Shown here: piece after piece, positions 1 to 8,558 of the stretch | Layout: every line of letters starts with the position of its first letter | Position numbering within the stretch: the first letter of the stretch is position 1 | NCBI RefSeq assembly: GCF_033095865.1 | Contig: NZ_AP019365.1 | Location: 4,747,501-4,811,500 of the forward strand | DNA from: Pseudomonas sp. KU43P | GTDB taxonomy: Bacteria > Pseudomonadota > Gammaproteobacteria > Pseudomonadales > Pseudomonadaceae | Length of the DNA: 64,000 bases | Reading direction: 5' to 3' | Notes under the pieces: generated by a model | Seen by the model: the letters and a program-made list of their open reading frames with translations, nothing else | Databases searched by the model: none | What the model was told of the DNA's origin: nothing | Program-made: the position numbers and the translations under genes

Positions 1-762
1 ATCGCCAATGATGACCTGGTTTTGCCGACCTTGCCGGAAGTAGCCCTGAGCATCCGCGAGGCCGCCGAGAACACGGAAATCAGCGTCGCTGCCCTGAGCA
101 AGGTGATCGGCCGCGACGCTGCCCTCTCGGCGCGCCTGATCAAGGTGGTCAACAGCCCGCTGCTACGCGCAGCGGTCGAGGTCACCGACCTGCATACCGC
201 GATCACTCGTCTGGGTATCAACTACAGCTGCAACCTGGCCATCGGCCTGGTGATCGAACAGATCTTCCATGCCCGGTCTTCGGCAGTCGAGCAGAAGCTT
301 CGCGATATCTGGGCCAACAGCCTCGAAGTTGCAGGCATCAGCTACGAATTGTGCCGGCGCTACACCCAACTCAAACCTGACCAGGCCACCCTGGGCGGGC
401 TGGTCCACCAGATTGGCGCGCTGCCGGTACTGATCTATGCCGAGGAGCATAACGAGCTGCTTTCCGACCCGGTCTGCCTGCACTATGTGATCGAGCAGAT
501 CCAGCCGGTGCTGGGGGACAAGATCCTCTCTTCCTGGGAATTTCCAGAGCAGCTGGTCAACCTGCCGAGCCAGGTGCAGGACCTGGATCGCAGCACCGAC
601 AAGGTCGATTACATCGACGTGGTTCAGATCGCCCGCTGCCTCAGCCAGCGCGGGCGCAGCCGGCCGCTGGCAGCCCTGCCGGCCTACCGGCACCTGGGGT
701 TGCCGTATGGCACCGAGCTCGAGATCGGCGAGCTGCTCGAAGCCCGCAGCATGTTGCGCTGA
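1..762 (+). CDS. HDOD domain signalling protein (5' end outside window)
   Basis: The reading frame is open from base 1, so the N-terminus lies upstream of the window. The visible 253 residues form a HDOD domain: the opening LPTLPEVAL segment, then DAALSARLIKVVNSPLL and the helix with AITRLGINYSCNLAIGLVIEQIF, which are typical of this HD-related all-helical fold. HDOD proteins lack an intact HD catalytic pair and are thought to act as regulatory or adaptor modules in signalling; the target here is unknown. The gene ends with TGA at 760-762. It converges on tctE, whose end is 38 bp away. The family call is firm; the function is not. Confidence 0.8.
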   Translation: MANDDLVLPTLPEVALSIREAAENTEISVAALSKVIGRDAALSARLIKVVNSPLLRAAVEVTDLHTAITRLGINYSCNLAIGLVIEQIFHARSSAVEQKLRDIWANSLEVAGISYELCRRYTQLKPDQATLGGLVHQIGALPVLIYAEEHNELLSDPVCLHYVIEQIQPVLGDKILSSWEFPEQLVNLPSQVQDLDRSTDKVDYIDVVQIARCLSQRGRSRPLAALPAYRHLGLPYGTELEIGELLEARSMLR

Positions 763-800
763 ACAGCGGTACCGGCCCTGTCGCCGGCATTGCCAACACA

Positions 801-2180
801 TCAATCGGCAATAAAGCTCACCCGCACCTTCAACCCACCCTTCTCACCATCATGCAGGCTGATCTGCGCCAGGTGCGCCCGGCAGATCTCGCCGACAATG
901 GCCAGCCCCAGGCCACTGCCCTGGGCACTGCGCCGGTAGAAGCGCTCGAACACCCGCTCGCGCTCGTCCTCGGGGATACCCGGCCCATCATCCTCCACCT
1001 CCAGCACAGCCGGCGCCAGCACCCGCAGGATCACATTGCCCCCCGACGGGGTATGCGCCAGGGCGTTATCCACCAGGTTGCTCAGCAACTCATTGAGCAA
1101 GGTCGGCTCCCCTTTGAGCCACACCGGCGCCTCGGCCTCCAACGCCAAAGCCACACCGCGGTTGTGGGCGAGCGGCGCCATGGCCATGCCCAGCTCACGC
1201 GCCAGCTGGCTCAAGTCGAGGCGCTGGGCCCCGCCTTCGGCAATCGCCCGGGCACCGTTCTCTACCCGCGCCAACGACAACAGCTGATTGGCCAGATGCG
1301 TCAGGCGATCGGTGCCCTGGGCTGCGGACTCCAGCGTCTGCCGCCATTCCTCGGGCTGCTGCGAACGCAAGCCCAGTTCGACCCGAGCCTTGAGCGCAGC
1401 CAACGGTGTACGTAACTCATGTGCAGCTTCGGCGATAAATTGCGCCTGGCGCTCGAACTGCCCGCGCAGACGTTCAGTAAAGTGGTTCAACGCTCGCACC
1501 AAGGGCCCCAACTCCCGTTGGACCTGCACCACCGGCAGCGCCCTCAGGTCGTCCGGCTGGCGCTCTTCCACCGCCGTTCGCAAGCGCTCCAGAGGCCGCA
1601 GCGCGGCACTCACCGCGAACCAGACCATCACCAGCGCACCGAGCGCCAGCATGCCCAGACGCAGCAGGGTGTCGGCCATCAGCCCACGCGCCATACGCAC
1701 CCGCGCCTCTTCAGTCTCGGCCACGCGAATTTCCGCCATGCCATTCATGTTCGGCTCGCTCACCGCCTTGAGCAGGCTGACCACGCGCACATCCTGGCCC
1801 AGATAGGTGGCGTTGTAGAAACGCGCCAGTGCTGGGTAGTCGTCGGTGCGCGGAGTGCCGGGCGGCGGTGGTGGCAACTTCTCGTAGCCCGAAATCAGCT
1901 TCTGGTTGATGTCCAGTACCTGGTAGTAGATGCGTCCGGCGCTGTCGTAGGCGAAAGTGTCCAGCGCCACGTAGGGCACATCCGCACTGAGGGTGCCGTC
2001 GCGCTGTGACAGGCCGGCGGCGATGGTCCTGGCCGAGGCCAGCAAGGTGCGGTCGTAGGCGGTGTCGGCAGCTTCGCGGCCGTTCCAGTAGGCACTCAGC
2101 CCGCTGGCCAGCATCAGTACCACCAGCAGCAGCGCCAGGTTGCCCAGCAGCCGCCCACGCAGGCTACCGTTGTCACGCAT
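801..2180 (-). CDS. tctE: Sensor histidine kinase TctE, tricarboxylate-responsive
   Basis: This is the membrane sensor kinase of the TctD/TctE two-component system, which in Pseudomonas and Salmonella controls tricarboxylate (citrate, cis-aconitate) uptake. The 459-residue protein has an N-terminal membrane segment (about residues 10-30), a periplasmic sensor domain, a second membrane segment rich in L/A/V, an H-box with AEAAHELRTPLAALK, and an ATPase domain with N and G boxes (LLSNLVDNALAHTPSGG, DDGPGIP, GSGLGLAIV). I chose the ATG at 2178-2180, which overlaps the tctD stop by 8 bp and implies translational coupling. A longer frame upstream has no supporting signal. It lies in the operon tctD-tctE, divergent from the porin and tctCBA genes it should regulate. 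Confidence 0.9.
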   Translation of the reverse strand: MRDNGSLRGRLLGNLALLLVVLMLASGLSAYWNGREAADTAYDRTLLASARTIAAGLSQRDGTLSADVPYVALDTFAYDSAGRIYYQVLDINQKLISGYEKLPPPPPGTPRTDDYPALARFYNATYLGQDVRVVSLLKAVSEPNMNGMAEIRVAETEEARVRMARGLMADTLLRLGMLALGALVMVWFAVSAALRPLERLRTAVEERQPDDLRALPVVQVQRELGPLVRALNHFTERLRGQFERQAQFIAEAAHELRTPLAALKARVELGLRSQQPEEWRQTLESAAQGTDRLTHLANQLLSLARVENGARAIAEGGAQRLDLSQLARELGMAMAPLAHNRGVALALEAEAPVWLKGEPTLLNELLSNLVDNALAHTPSGGNVILRVLAPAVLEVEDDGPGIPEDERERVFERFYRRSAQGSGLGLAIVGEICRAHLAQISLHDGEKGGLKVRVSFIAD

Positions 2181-2844
2181 CGCGATGCTCGAGCAGGTAA
2201 CCGAGGCCACGGAAAGTCACGATGGCCACTGGGTGGCCATCAAGCTTCTTGCGCAGCCGATGAATGTAGATTTCGATGGCATCGGGGCTGGCTTCCTCAT
2301 CCAGGCCGAACACCTGGGCGGCGAGCTGCTCCTTGCTCATGACCCGACCAGGCCGGGCGATCAGCGCTTCGAGCACGCTCTGCTCGCGGGAGGTCAGCGT
2401 CAGGTTGTCCTCTCCCAGGGTGAAGCGGCGGGTATCGAGGTCATACACCAACGGCCCGCAACGCTGCTGGCGCTCGCCACCGAGCACACTGCGCCGCAGC
2501 AGAGCCTTGACCCGCGCCTCCAGCTCGGTCAGCTCGAAGGGCTTGGCCAGGTAATCATCGGCACCAAGATTCAGACCGTGCACACGATCCTTCACGTCGC
2601 TGCGCGCGGTGAGCATCAGCACTGGCAGGGTCTTGCCACGGCTGCGCAGGCGCGCCAGCACCTCGAAGCCATCCATGCGCGGCAAACCCACGTCGAGCAC
2701 GGCAACGGCATATTCCTCGCTGGCCAAGGCCAGGTCCGCGGCCACGCCATCGTGCAATACATCCACGGTCAGGCCATGGCTTTTAAGGGCCATGGCCACG
2801 CTTTCAGCCAGTTGCAGGTGGTCTTCGACCAGCAGCACACGCAT
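2173..2844 (-). CDS. tctD: Response regulator TctD (OmpR/PhoB family)
   Basis: This 223-residue OmpR-type regulator has a receiver domain (acidic pair at E7-D8, phospho-acceptor Asp51 in VLDVGLPRMDG, conserved K in the AKPFEL segment) and a C-terminal winged helix (SPDAIEIYIHRLRKKLD, FRGLGYLLE). The start is preceded by an AGGGAGA ribosome binding site. Paired with the overlapping tctE, it is expected to activate the divergent porin-tctCBA operon when tricarboxylates are present. The same arrangement (tctDE facing opdH-tctCBA) is known from P. aeruginosa. The function is inferred from family and context; the DNA site it binds was not identified. Confidence 0.92.
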   Translation of the reverse strand: MRVLLVEDHLQLAESVAMALKSHGLTVDVLHDGVAADLALASEEYAVAVLDVGLPRMDGFEVLARLRSRGKTLPVLMLTARSDVKDRVHGLNLGADDYLAKPFELTELEARVKALLRRSVLGGERQQRCGPLVYDLDTRRFTLGEDNLTLTSREQSVLEALIARPGRVMSKEQLAAQVFGLDEEASPDAIEIYIHRLRKKLDGHPVAIVTFRGLGYLLEHRDA

Positions 2845-3043
2845 CGGATTCTCCCTGCTCGGGTGGGGCGGTGGCGCGGAGTGTACCGCTGTCGCCCGGC
2901 CTGTGAAGCCCCTTGTGACAAACCTTTCGTGCTGAAAGGTTAGCGAAAGGTTGATTGCCTAGCATCGCACCACGGTCGCTCTACGCGCCGAAAAAAGCAC
3001 CAGCAAGGTGCAACGAATAAGAACAATAAACGGAGCCATCCCG
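2845..3043. promoter_or_regulatory. Divergent tctD / opdH promoter region
   Basis: This 199-bp gap separates the start of tctD from the start of the OprD-family porin. It must hold both promoters and the TctD operator. A short direct repeat of AAAGGT (in GTGCTGAAAGGTTAGCGAAAG, about 2930-2952) is the only visible candidate for a binding site of an OmpR-type regulator. The assignment as operator is inference. Confidence 0.45.
3022..3029 (+). promoter_or_regulatory. Hfq/Crc catabolite-activity (CA) motif before opdH
   Basis: AACAATAA fits the AANAANAA motif that Hfq with Crc binds on Pseudomonas mRNAs to block translation during catabolite repression. It sits just upstream of the CGGAG ribosome binding site of the porin gene. 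Confidence 0.5.
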
Positions 3044-4333
3044 ATGCTGTCATTGCAGCCGCAGGCAATCACACCTGCCCGTTCCCTGTCCGCACGCCCC
3101 ACGGCCATCGCCAGTGCCCTTGCACTCGCCGGTGTCGCCCCGATGAGCCAGGCCGCCTTCTTCGAAGACAGCACGGCGACCTTCGAAACCCGCAACATGT
3201 ACTTCAACCGCGACTTTCGCGACGGCACCAGCGCGCAGCAATCCAAGCGCGACGAGTGGGCCCAGGGCTTCATGCTCAATTTCGAGTCCGGCTACACCGA
3301 AGGCCCAGTCGGCTTCGGCCTGGATGCACTGGGCATGCTGGGGATCAAGCTGGATTCCAGCCCCGACCGCACCGACACCGGCCTGCTGCCGACCCATGAC
3401 GACGGCAAGGCCGCCGACGAGTATTCAAAGCTCGGCCTGACCGGCAAGGTGAAAGTGTCCAAGACCGAACTAAAGATCGGCACCCTCATCCCTGAACTGC
3501 CGACCTTGCAGCCGAACGACGGGCGCATTCTGCCGCAAACCTTCGAAGGTGGCCTGCTCACCTCCCAGGAAATCAAGGGCCTGACCTTCACCGGCGGGCG
3601 CCTGGACAAGGCCAAGGACCGCAATGACACCAATTGGGAAGACCTGGCGCTCAACAACAAGAACGGGCGCTTCGGTGGCACCTTCACGGCCGACAACCTG
3701 GACCTGGCCGGCCTGGACTACAAGTTCACCGACCGCATCACCGGCAGCTACCACTTCGCCCAGCTCGACGACATCTACCGCCAGCACTTCATCGGCCTGC
3801 TCGCCACCCAGCCCTGGGGCCCGGGCACCTTCGGCGCCGACCTGCGCCTGGCACTGAGCGACGACGCCGGTTCGGCCAAGGCCGGGCGTATCGACAACAC
3901 CACCTTCAACGGCATGCTCAGCTACAGCCTGGGCGGGCACAAGGTCAGCGCCGCCTGGCAGCAGTTGTCCGGCGACAGCGCCTTCCCCTACATCGACGGC
4001 GCCGACCCCTACCTGGTCAACTTCGTCCAGATCAACGACTTCGCCGGCGCCGACGAACGCTCCTGGCAGGCGCGCTACGACTACAACTTCGCCGCCCTGG
4101 GCATCCCCGGCCTGACCTTCATGACCCGCTACATCAACGGTGACAACGTCAGCCGCGCCGCCGGTGGCGAGGGCAAGGAGTGGGAGCGCAACACCGAGTT
4201 CAAGTACGTGGTACAAAGCGGCCCGTTGAAAGACGTCGCCGTGCGCCTGCGCAACGCCACCTTCCGCTCCAACTTCGCCCGCGATGCCGACGAAGTGCGG
4301 CTGCTGGTGAGCTACAGCGTGGCCCTCTGGTAA
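3044..4333 (+). CDS. opdH: OprD-family outer-membrane porin, OpdH-like (tricarboxylate)
   Basis: This is an outer-membrane beta-barrel of the OprD/Occ family, 429 residues from the ATG at 3044, which follows a CGGAG ribosome binding site. A signal region runs to MSQAAFFEDS. The mature protein shows OprD hallmarks: GFGLDALGMLGIKLD, the LLPTHDDGKAADEYSKLG loop, LQPNDGRILPQTFEGGLLTS, ending in the aromatic C-terminal strand VSYSVALW. The position between tctDE and tctCBA matches P. aeruginosa opdH, a tricarboxylate-specific channel, so citrate, isocitrate or cis-aconitate are the likely substrates. The substrate is inferred from context, because OprD paralogues are hard to tell apart by sequence alone. 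Confidence 0.82.
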   Translation: MLSLQPQAITPARSLSARPTAIASALALAGVAPMSQAAFFEDSTATFETRNMYFNRDFRDGTSAQQSKRDEWAQGFMLNFESGYTEGPVGFGLDALGMLGIKLDSSPDRTDTGLLPTHDDGKAADEYSKLGLTGKVKVSKTELKIGTLIPELPTLQPNDGRILPQTFEGGLLTSQEIKGLTFTGGRLDKAKDRNDTNWEDLALNNKNGRFGGTFTADNLDLAGLDYKFTDRITGSYHFAQLDDIYRQHFIGLLATQPWGPGTFGADLRLALSDDAGSAKAGRIDNTTFNGMLSYSLGGHKVSAAWQQLSGDSAFPYIDGADPYLVNFVQINDFAGADERSWQARYDYNFAALGIPGLTFMTRYINGDNVSRAAGGEGKEWERNTEFKYVVQSGPLKDVAVRLRNATFRSNFARDADEVRLLVSYSVALW

Positions 4334-4352
4334 GCCAATAGCAGTACCCCAT

Positions 4353-4360
4353 AACAACAA
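4353..4360 (+). promoter_or_regulatory. Hfq/Crc CA motif before tctC
   Basis: AACAACAA (AANAANAA) lies a few bases upstream of the ACGGAGA ribosome binding site of tctC and predicts Hfq/Crc translational repression on preferred carbon sources. Confidence 0.5.
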
Positions 4361-4378
4361 TGCTCACGGAGATAGACG

Positions 4379-5359
4379 ATGACCTTTTCACTGCGCCGCC
4401 TCGTTCTGGCTACCGGTTGCCTGCTGTTGGCTGGCAATGCCCTGGCCGCCGAACCTAAACGTCCCGAATGCATCGCCCCGGCCTCGCCCGGCGGCGGTTT
4501 CGACCTGACCTGCAAGCTGGTGCAGAGCGCCCTGGTGCAGGAGAAGATCCTCAGCAAACCGATGCGCGTGACCTACATGCCAGGTGGCGTCGGCGCGGTG
4601 GCCTACAACGCCGTGGTGGCCCAGCGCCCGGCCGATGCCGGCACCCTGGTGGCCTGGTCCAGCGGCTCGCTGCTGAACCTGGCCCAGGGCAAATTCGGCC
4701 GCTTCGATGAAAACGCGGTGAAGTGGGTGGCTGCAGTCGGCACCAGCTACGGTGCCATTGCGGTGAAAAGCGATTCGCCCTACAAGACCCTCGACGACCT
4801 GGTCGCGGCTTTGAAGAAAGACCCCAGCAAGGTAGTGATTGGCTCCGGCGGCACCGTCGGCAGCCAGGACTGGATGCAGACCGCGCTGATCGCCAAGGCC
4901 GCCGGCATCAACCCGCGCGACCTGCGCTACGTGGCCCTGGAAGGCGGCGGCGAAATCGCCACCGCACTGCTGGGTGGGCACATCCAGGTGGGCTCCACCG
5001 ACATCTCCGACTCCATGCCGCATATCCAGAGCGGCAACATGCGCATCCTTGCGGTGTTCTCGGAAAACCGCCTGGACGAGCCGGAGATGAAGGACATCCC
5101 GACTGCCAAGGAACAGGGTTACGACATCGTCTGGCCGGTGGTGCGTGGTTTCTACCTTGGGCCGAAAGTGACCGACGAGGAATACGCCTGGTGGAAAGAC
5201 TCGTTCGACAAGATGCTGGCTTCCGAAGACTTCGCGAAGCTGCGTGACCAGCGCGAGCTGTTCCCGTTCGCCATGACCGGTGCAGAGCTGGACGGGTATG
5301 TGAAGAAGCAGGTGGCTGACTACAAGGCGCTGGCCAAGGAATTTGGCCTGATTCAGTAA
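4379..5359 (+). CDS. tctC: Tricarboxylate-binding periplasmic protein TctC
   Basis: This is the extracytoplasmic solute receptor of the TTT (tripartite tricarboxylate transporter) family, 326 residues. A Sec signal peptide with a hydrophobic core ends at ALA before AEPKRPEC. The Bug/TctC fold is recognisable from CIAPASPGGGFDLTC at the mature N-terminus, VTYMPGGVGAVAYN, and the SDSPYKTLDDLVAALKKDP and VIGSGGTVGSQD segments that form the carboxylate site. It lies 45 bp after the porin, with a good ribosome binding site (ACGGAGA), and upstream of tctB and tctA. It should deliver citrate-like ligands to TctBA in the inner membrane. Confidence 0.92.
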   Translation: MTFSLRRLVLATGCLLLAGNALAAEPKRPECIAPASPGGGFDLTCKLVQSALVQEKILSKPMRVTYMPGGVGAVAYNAVVAQRPADAGTLVAWSSGSLLNLAQGKFGRFDENAVKWVAAVGTSYGAIAVKSDSPYKTLDDLVAALKKDPSKVVIGSGGTVGSQDWMQTALIAKAAGINPRDLRYVALEGGGEIATALLGGHIQVGSTDISDSMPHIQSGNMRILAVFSENRLDEPEMKDIPTAKEQGYDIVWPVVRGFYLGPKVTDEEYAWWKDSFDKMLASEDFAKLRDQRELFPFAMTGAELDGYVKKQVADYKALAKEFGLIQ

Positions 5360-5375
5360 GCCTGGGTTGCCTGTA

Positions 5376-5458
5376 CTGGCCTCATCGCCGGCAAGCCGGC
5401 TCCCACAGTGAGAGCACCGCTGTACCTGTGGGAGCCGGCTTGCCGGCGATGAGGCCAG
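5376..5458. repeat. REP inverted pair inside the tct operon
   Basis: Two 32-nt arms (5376-5407 and 5427-5458) are perfect inverted copies of the P. putida-type REP whose core is GCCGGCAAGCCGGC. The pair sits between tctC and tctB and could stabilise the tctC message or attenuate the downstream genes, giving more receptor than membrane protein. Confidence 0.9.
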
Positions 5459-5491
5459 CAGCCACAACATGCCCCAACGAGGATTCCCCCA

Positions 5492-5950
5492 ATGATCCTG
5501 CAACGCCTCTTCGCCCTGGCTCTGCTGGCGGTGTGCGCCGCCCTGGCCGTGATGGCCTGGCCCTACCAGGCCGCGTTTTCCTATGAACCGGTGGGCCCGC
5601 GCGCCTACCCACTGCTGATGCTCGGCCTGATGGGCCTGGGCCTGCTGTACCTGGCCATCCGCCCGACACCGATCGTGCGCAAGGACGATGAGCCCGAACT
5701 GGACCGCGAAACCCTGACCAAGATCGGTATCTGCGTGGGCCTGCTGATCGTCTTCGCCAGCACCTTCGAGACCCTCGGGTTCATCCTCAGCGCCAGCCTG
5801 GTCGGCATCCCCATGGCCCGCCTGTACGGCGGCCGCTGGCTGCACAGCACCATCGTGGTGGTGGGCATGAGCCTGTTCCTCTACTGGCTGTTCGACCGCG
5901 TGATGGATGTGCCCCTGCCCCTTGGTTTGCTGAGCGTACTGGAGAACTGA
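5492..5950 (+). CDS. tctB: Tricarboxylate transporter small membrane subunit TctB
   Basis: This 152-residue integral membrane protein has four predicted helices: residues 6-25; about 36-54 with YPLLMLGLMGLGLLYLA; 73-100; and 105-140. The EPVGPRAYP motif is typical of TctB. It is the small subunit of the TTT transporter, of unclear mechanistic role, and always accompanies TctA. The start is ATG at 5492, after GAGGATTC. It ends 3 bp before tctA. Operon structure and topology make the assignment secure. Confidence 0.9.
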   Translation: MILQRLFALALLAVCAALAVMAWPYQAAFSYEPVGPRAYPLLMLGLMGLGLLYLAIRPTPIVRKDDEPELDRETLTKIGICVGLLIVFASTFETLGFILSASLVGIPMARLYGGRWLHSTIVVVGMSLFLYWLFDRVMDVPLPLGLLSVLEN

Positions 5951-5953
5951 CAC

Positions 5954-7468
5954 ATGGATACCTTGAGCTACCTGGGCCAGGGCTTCGGCGTCGCCCTGAG
6001 CCCGTACAACCTGGTCACCGCCCTCGCGGGCACTCTGATCGGCACCGTGGTCGGCCTGCTGCCGGGCCTGGGCCCGATCAACGGCGTGGCCCTGCTGATC
6101 CCGATCGCCTTCGCCTTGGGCCTGCCACCGGAATCGGCGCTCATCCTGCTGGCCGCGGTGTACCTGGGCTGTGAATATGGCGGGCGGATCAGCTCGATCC
6201 TGCTGAACATCCCGGGCGAAGCCTCGACGGTGATGACCACCCTCGACGGCTACCCGATGGCGCGTAATGGCCTCGCCGGCGTAGCTTTGTCGCTGTCGGC
6301 CTGGAGTTCGTTCATCGGAGCCCTCATCGCCACCTGCGGCATGGTGCTGTTCGCCCCGTTGCTGGCGAAATGGGCCATTGCCTTCGGCCCGGCGGAATAC
6401 TTCGTGCTGATGGTGTTCGCCATCGTCGCCCTCGGCGGCATGGCCGGCGACAAGCCGCTGAAGACCTTCATCGCCGCGCTGATCGGCCTGTTCCTGTCGG
6501 CGGTCGGTATCGATGCCAACAGCGGCGTATACCGCTTCACCGGTGACAGCGTGCACCTGGCCGATGGTATCCAGTTCGTGGTGCTGGTGCTGGGCCTGTT
6601 CTCCATCAGCGAAATCCTTCTGCTGCTGGAAAAGACCCACCATGGCCACCAGGCGGTCAAGGCCACCGGGCGCATGCTGTTCAACTTCAAGGAAGCCGCC
6701 TCGGTGTTCCTGGTCAACCTGCGCTGCGGCCTGCTCGGCTTCATCATGGGCGTGCTGCCAGGTGCCGGCGCTACCCTGGCCAGCGCCGTGGCCTACATGA
6801 CCGAGAAGCGTATCGCGGGCGAGAGCGGCAAGTTCGGCAAGGGCGACGCCCGCGGCCTGGCCGCCCCGGAAACCGCCATCGGCGCCTCCTGCTGCGGCGC
6901 CCTGGTACCGATGCTGACCCTGGGCGTACCAGGCTCGGGCACCACTGCGGTGATGATCGGCGCACTGACCCTGTACAACATCACCCCCGGCCCGCTGCTG
7001 TTCGAACAGCAGCCGGACATCGTCTGGGGCCTGATCGCCTCGCTGTTCATCGCCAACATCATGCTGGTGATCCTGAACATCCCGATGATTCGCATCTTCA
7101 CCCGCATCCTCGCCGTACCGAACTGGGCGCTGGTGCCGGTGATCGCGATCATCACCGCGATCGGCGTGTACGCCGTGCATGCCACCACCTTCGACCTGTT
7201 CCTGATGGTCGGCATCGGCATCATGGGCTACATCCTGCGCAAGCTGGACTTCCCGCTGTCGCCGATCCTGCTCGGTTTCATCCTCGGCGGGTTGATGGAG
7301 CAGAACCTGCGCCGCGCGCTGTCGATCTCCAACGGCGAACTGGGCATTCTCTGGTCCAGCCCGATCAGCATGGGCGTGTGGGTACTGGTCGTGTTCATGC
7401 TGGGCCTGCCACTGCTGCGTATCTGGCGTAAACGCAGCCAGCAGCGCCGGGCGCTGGCCGATGCCTGA
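5954..7468 (+). CDS. tctA: Tricarboxylate transporter large membrane subunit TctA
   Basis: This 504-residue inner-membrane permease of the TTT family has about 11-12 hydrophobic helices. The two family signatures are present: GTVVGLLPGLGPINGVALLIPIAF near the N-terminus and GVLPGAGATLASAVAY in the middle, an internal repeat, together with GCEYGGRISSILLNIPGE and TLGVPGSGTTAVMIGAL. It carries out sodium- or proton-coupled import of the tricarboxylate handed over by TctC. It begins 3 bp after tctB, and its end overlaps the next gene by 8 bp, so the three genes are co-translated. Confidence 0.95.
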   Translation: MDTLSYLGQGFGVALSPYNLVTALAGTLIGTVVGLLPGLGPINGVALLIPIAFALGLPPESALILLAAVYLGCEYGGRISSILLNIPGEASTVMTTLDGYPMARNGLAGVALSLSAWSSFIGALIATCGMVLFAPLLAKWAIAFGPAEYFVLMVFAIVALGGMAGDKPLKTFIAALIGLFLSAVGIDANSGVYRFTGDSVHLADGIQFVVLVLGLFSISEILLLLEKTHHGHQAVKATGRMLFNFKEAASVFLVNLRCGLLGFIMGVLPGAGATLASAVAYMTEKRIAGESGKFGKGDARGLAAPETAIGASCCGALVPMLTLGVPGSGTTAVMIGALTLYNITPGPLLFEQQPDIVWGLIASLFIANIMLVILNIPMIRIFTRILAVPNWALVPVIAIITAIGVYAVHATTFDLFLMVGIGIMGYILRKLDFPLSPILLGFILGGLMEQNLRRALSISNGELGILWSSPISMGVWVLVVFMLGLPLLRIWRKRSQQRRALADA

Positions 7469-8492
7469 TCGGTCTTTGCCGCTGTTCGTTGCAACCGGGC
7501 TGGTCGGCCTTGCGGGCGGGTATCTCGCCAGCAAGGTCGGCTGGCCTTTGCCGTGGATGGTCGGCTCGCTGCTGGCGATCATCCTGGTGCGCTGCCTGAC
7601 ACCCTGGCAGCTGTCGGAAATCCCCCATGGCCGCAAATGCGGCCAATGCATCATCGGCCTGGGGATCGGCCTGCACTTCACTCCGGCAGTGATCGAGCAG
7701 GTGGCCAGCCACTTCGTGCTGATCTTCTTTGCGGCACTGTTCACCACCGTGTCCAGCGTGGTCGGCGTGTGGCTGCTTCGCTGCACCGGTGAAGACCGGG
7801 CAACGGCGTTTTTCGCCAGTATGCCTGGCGGTTCGGGGGAAATGGTCAACCTGGGGGCACGCAACGGTGCGGTGCTCAGCCAGGTGGCGGCGGCGCAGAG
7901 CTTGCGTGTGCTGGCGGTGGTGCTGTGCGTGCCGGCGCTGTTCAAATTCCTGATCGGTGACGGCGTATCGCTGAATCACACCGGTACCGTCAACTGGGCC
8001 TGGCTCGGCTTGATCGTGCCACTGGGCGTGGCGATCGGTTTCATCTGGCAACGCTTGAAACAGCCTAACCCCTGGCTGTTCGGGCCCTTGCTGGTGGCGG
8101 CTGCGGTGAGCCTGGCGGGCAACCTGCAGATTGCCCTGCCCAACGGCGCCAGCCAGATCGGCCAATGGCTGATCGGCAGTGGCCTGGCCTGCCATTTCAA
8201 CCGCGCGTTCTTCCGCCGGGCGCCGTCGTTCCTGGGGCGTACGCTGGTGGCCACGGCACTGTGCATGCTGATTGCCGGCGGCGCGGCTTGGGGGTTGAGC
8301 GTGATGACAGGGCTGGATCTGCGTTCGCTGACCTTGGGCATGATGCCCGGGGGCATCGCCGAGATGAGCCTGACGGCGGAGACCTTGCAGTTTTCCGTGC
8401 CGTTGGTAACGGCGCTGCAGGTGATGAGGCTGTTGTTCGTGCTGTTTCTGGCGGAGCCGCTGTTCAGGGTATGGAATGCTGATCGGCAGTGA
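7461..8492 (+). CDS. AbrB-family (PF05145) membrane protein
   Basis: This 343-residue polytopic membrane protein belongs to the family misleadingly named AbrB / ammonia monooxygenase-like. Two homologous halves are visible, each with the duplicated motif: LPWMVGSLLAI near residue 30 and NPWLFGPLLVAA near residue 207. Each half ends in a glycine-rich segment (SMPGGSGEM, MMPGGIAEM). The ATG lies inside the end of tctA (8-bp overlap), so it is translationally coupled to the tricarboxylate transporter. The biochemical function of the family is unknown. The linkage suggests an accessory role in tricarboxylate transport, such as export or counter-ion flow, but that is inference. Confidence 0.85.
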   Translation: MPDRSLPLFVATGLVGLAGGYLASKVGWPLPWMVGSLLAIILVRCLTPWQLSEIPHGRKCGQCIIGLGIGLHFTPAVIEQVASHFVLIFFAALFTTVSSVVGVWLLRCTGEDRATAFFASMPGGSGEMVNLGARNGAVLSQVAAAQSLRVLAVVLCVPALFKFLIGDGVSLNHTGTVNWAWLGLIVPLGVAIGFIWQRLKQPNPWLFGPLLVAAAVSLAGNLQIALPNGASQIGQWLIGSGLACHFNRAFFRRAPSFLGRTLVATALCMLIAGGAAWGLSVMTGLDLRSLTLGMMPGGIAEMSLTAETLQFSVPLVTALQVMRLLFVLFLAEPLFRVWNADRQ

Positions 8493-8499
8493 TCGTGGC

Positions 8500-8546
8500 G
8501 CCTTCATCGCCGGCAAGCCGGCTCCCACACCAGACTTGTGGGAGCC
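8500..8546. repeat. REP element between convergent genes
   Basis: One complete REP arm with the GCCGGCAAGCCGGC core is followed by a shortened opposite arm (TGTGGGAGCC). It lies between the convergent AbrB-family gene and ung and probably serves as the transcription end for both. Confidence 0.8.
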
Positions 8547-8558
8547 ATCGGGCCACCG

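Noticed and set aside
4388..7945. A 1185-codon open frame antisense to tctC, tctB and tctA
   Set aside because: It has the same His/Gln-rich shadow composition, crosses several real genes and a REP, and has no ribosome binding site or domain.
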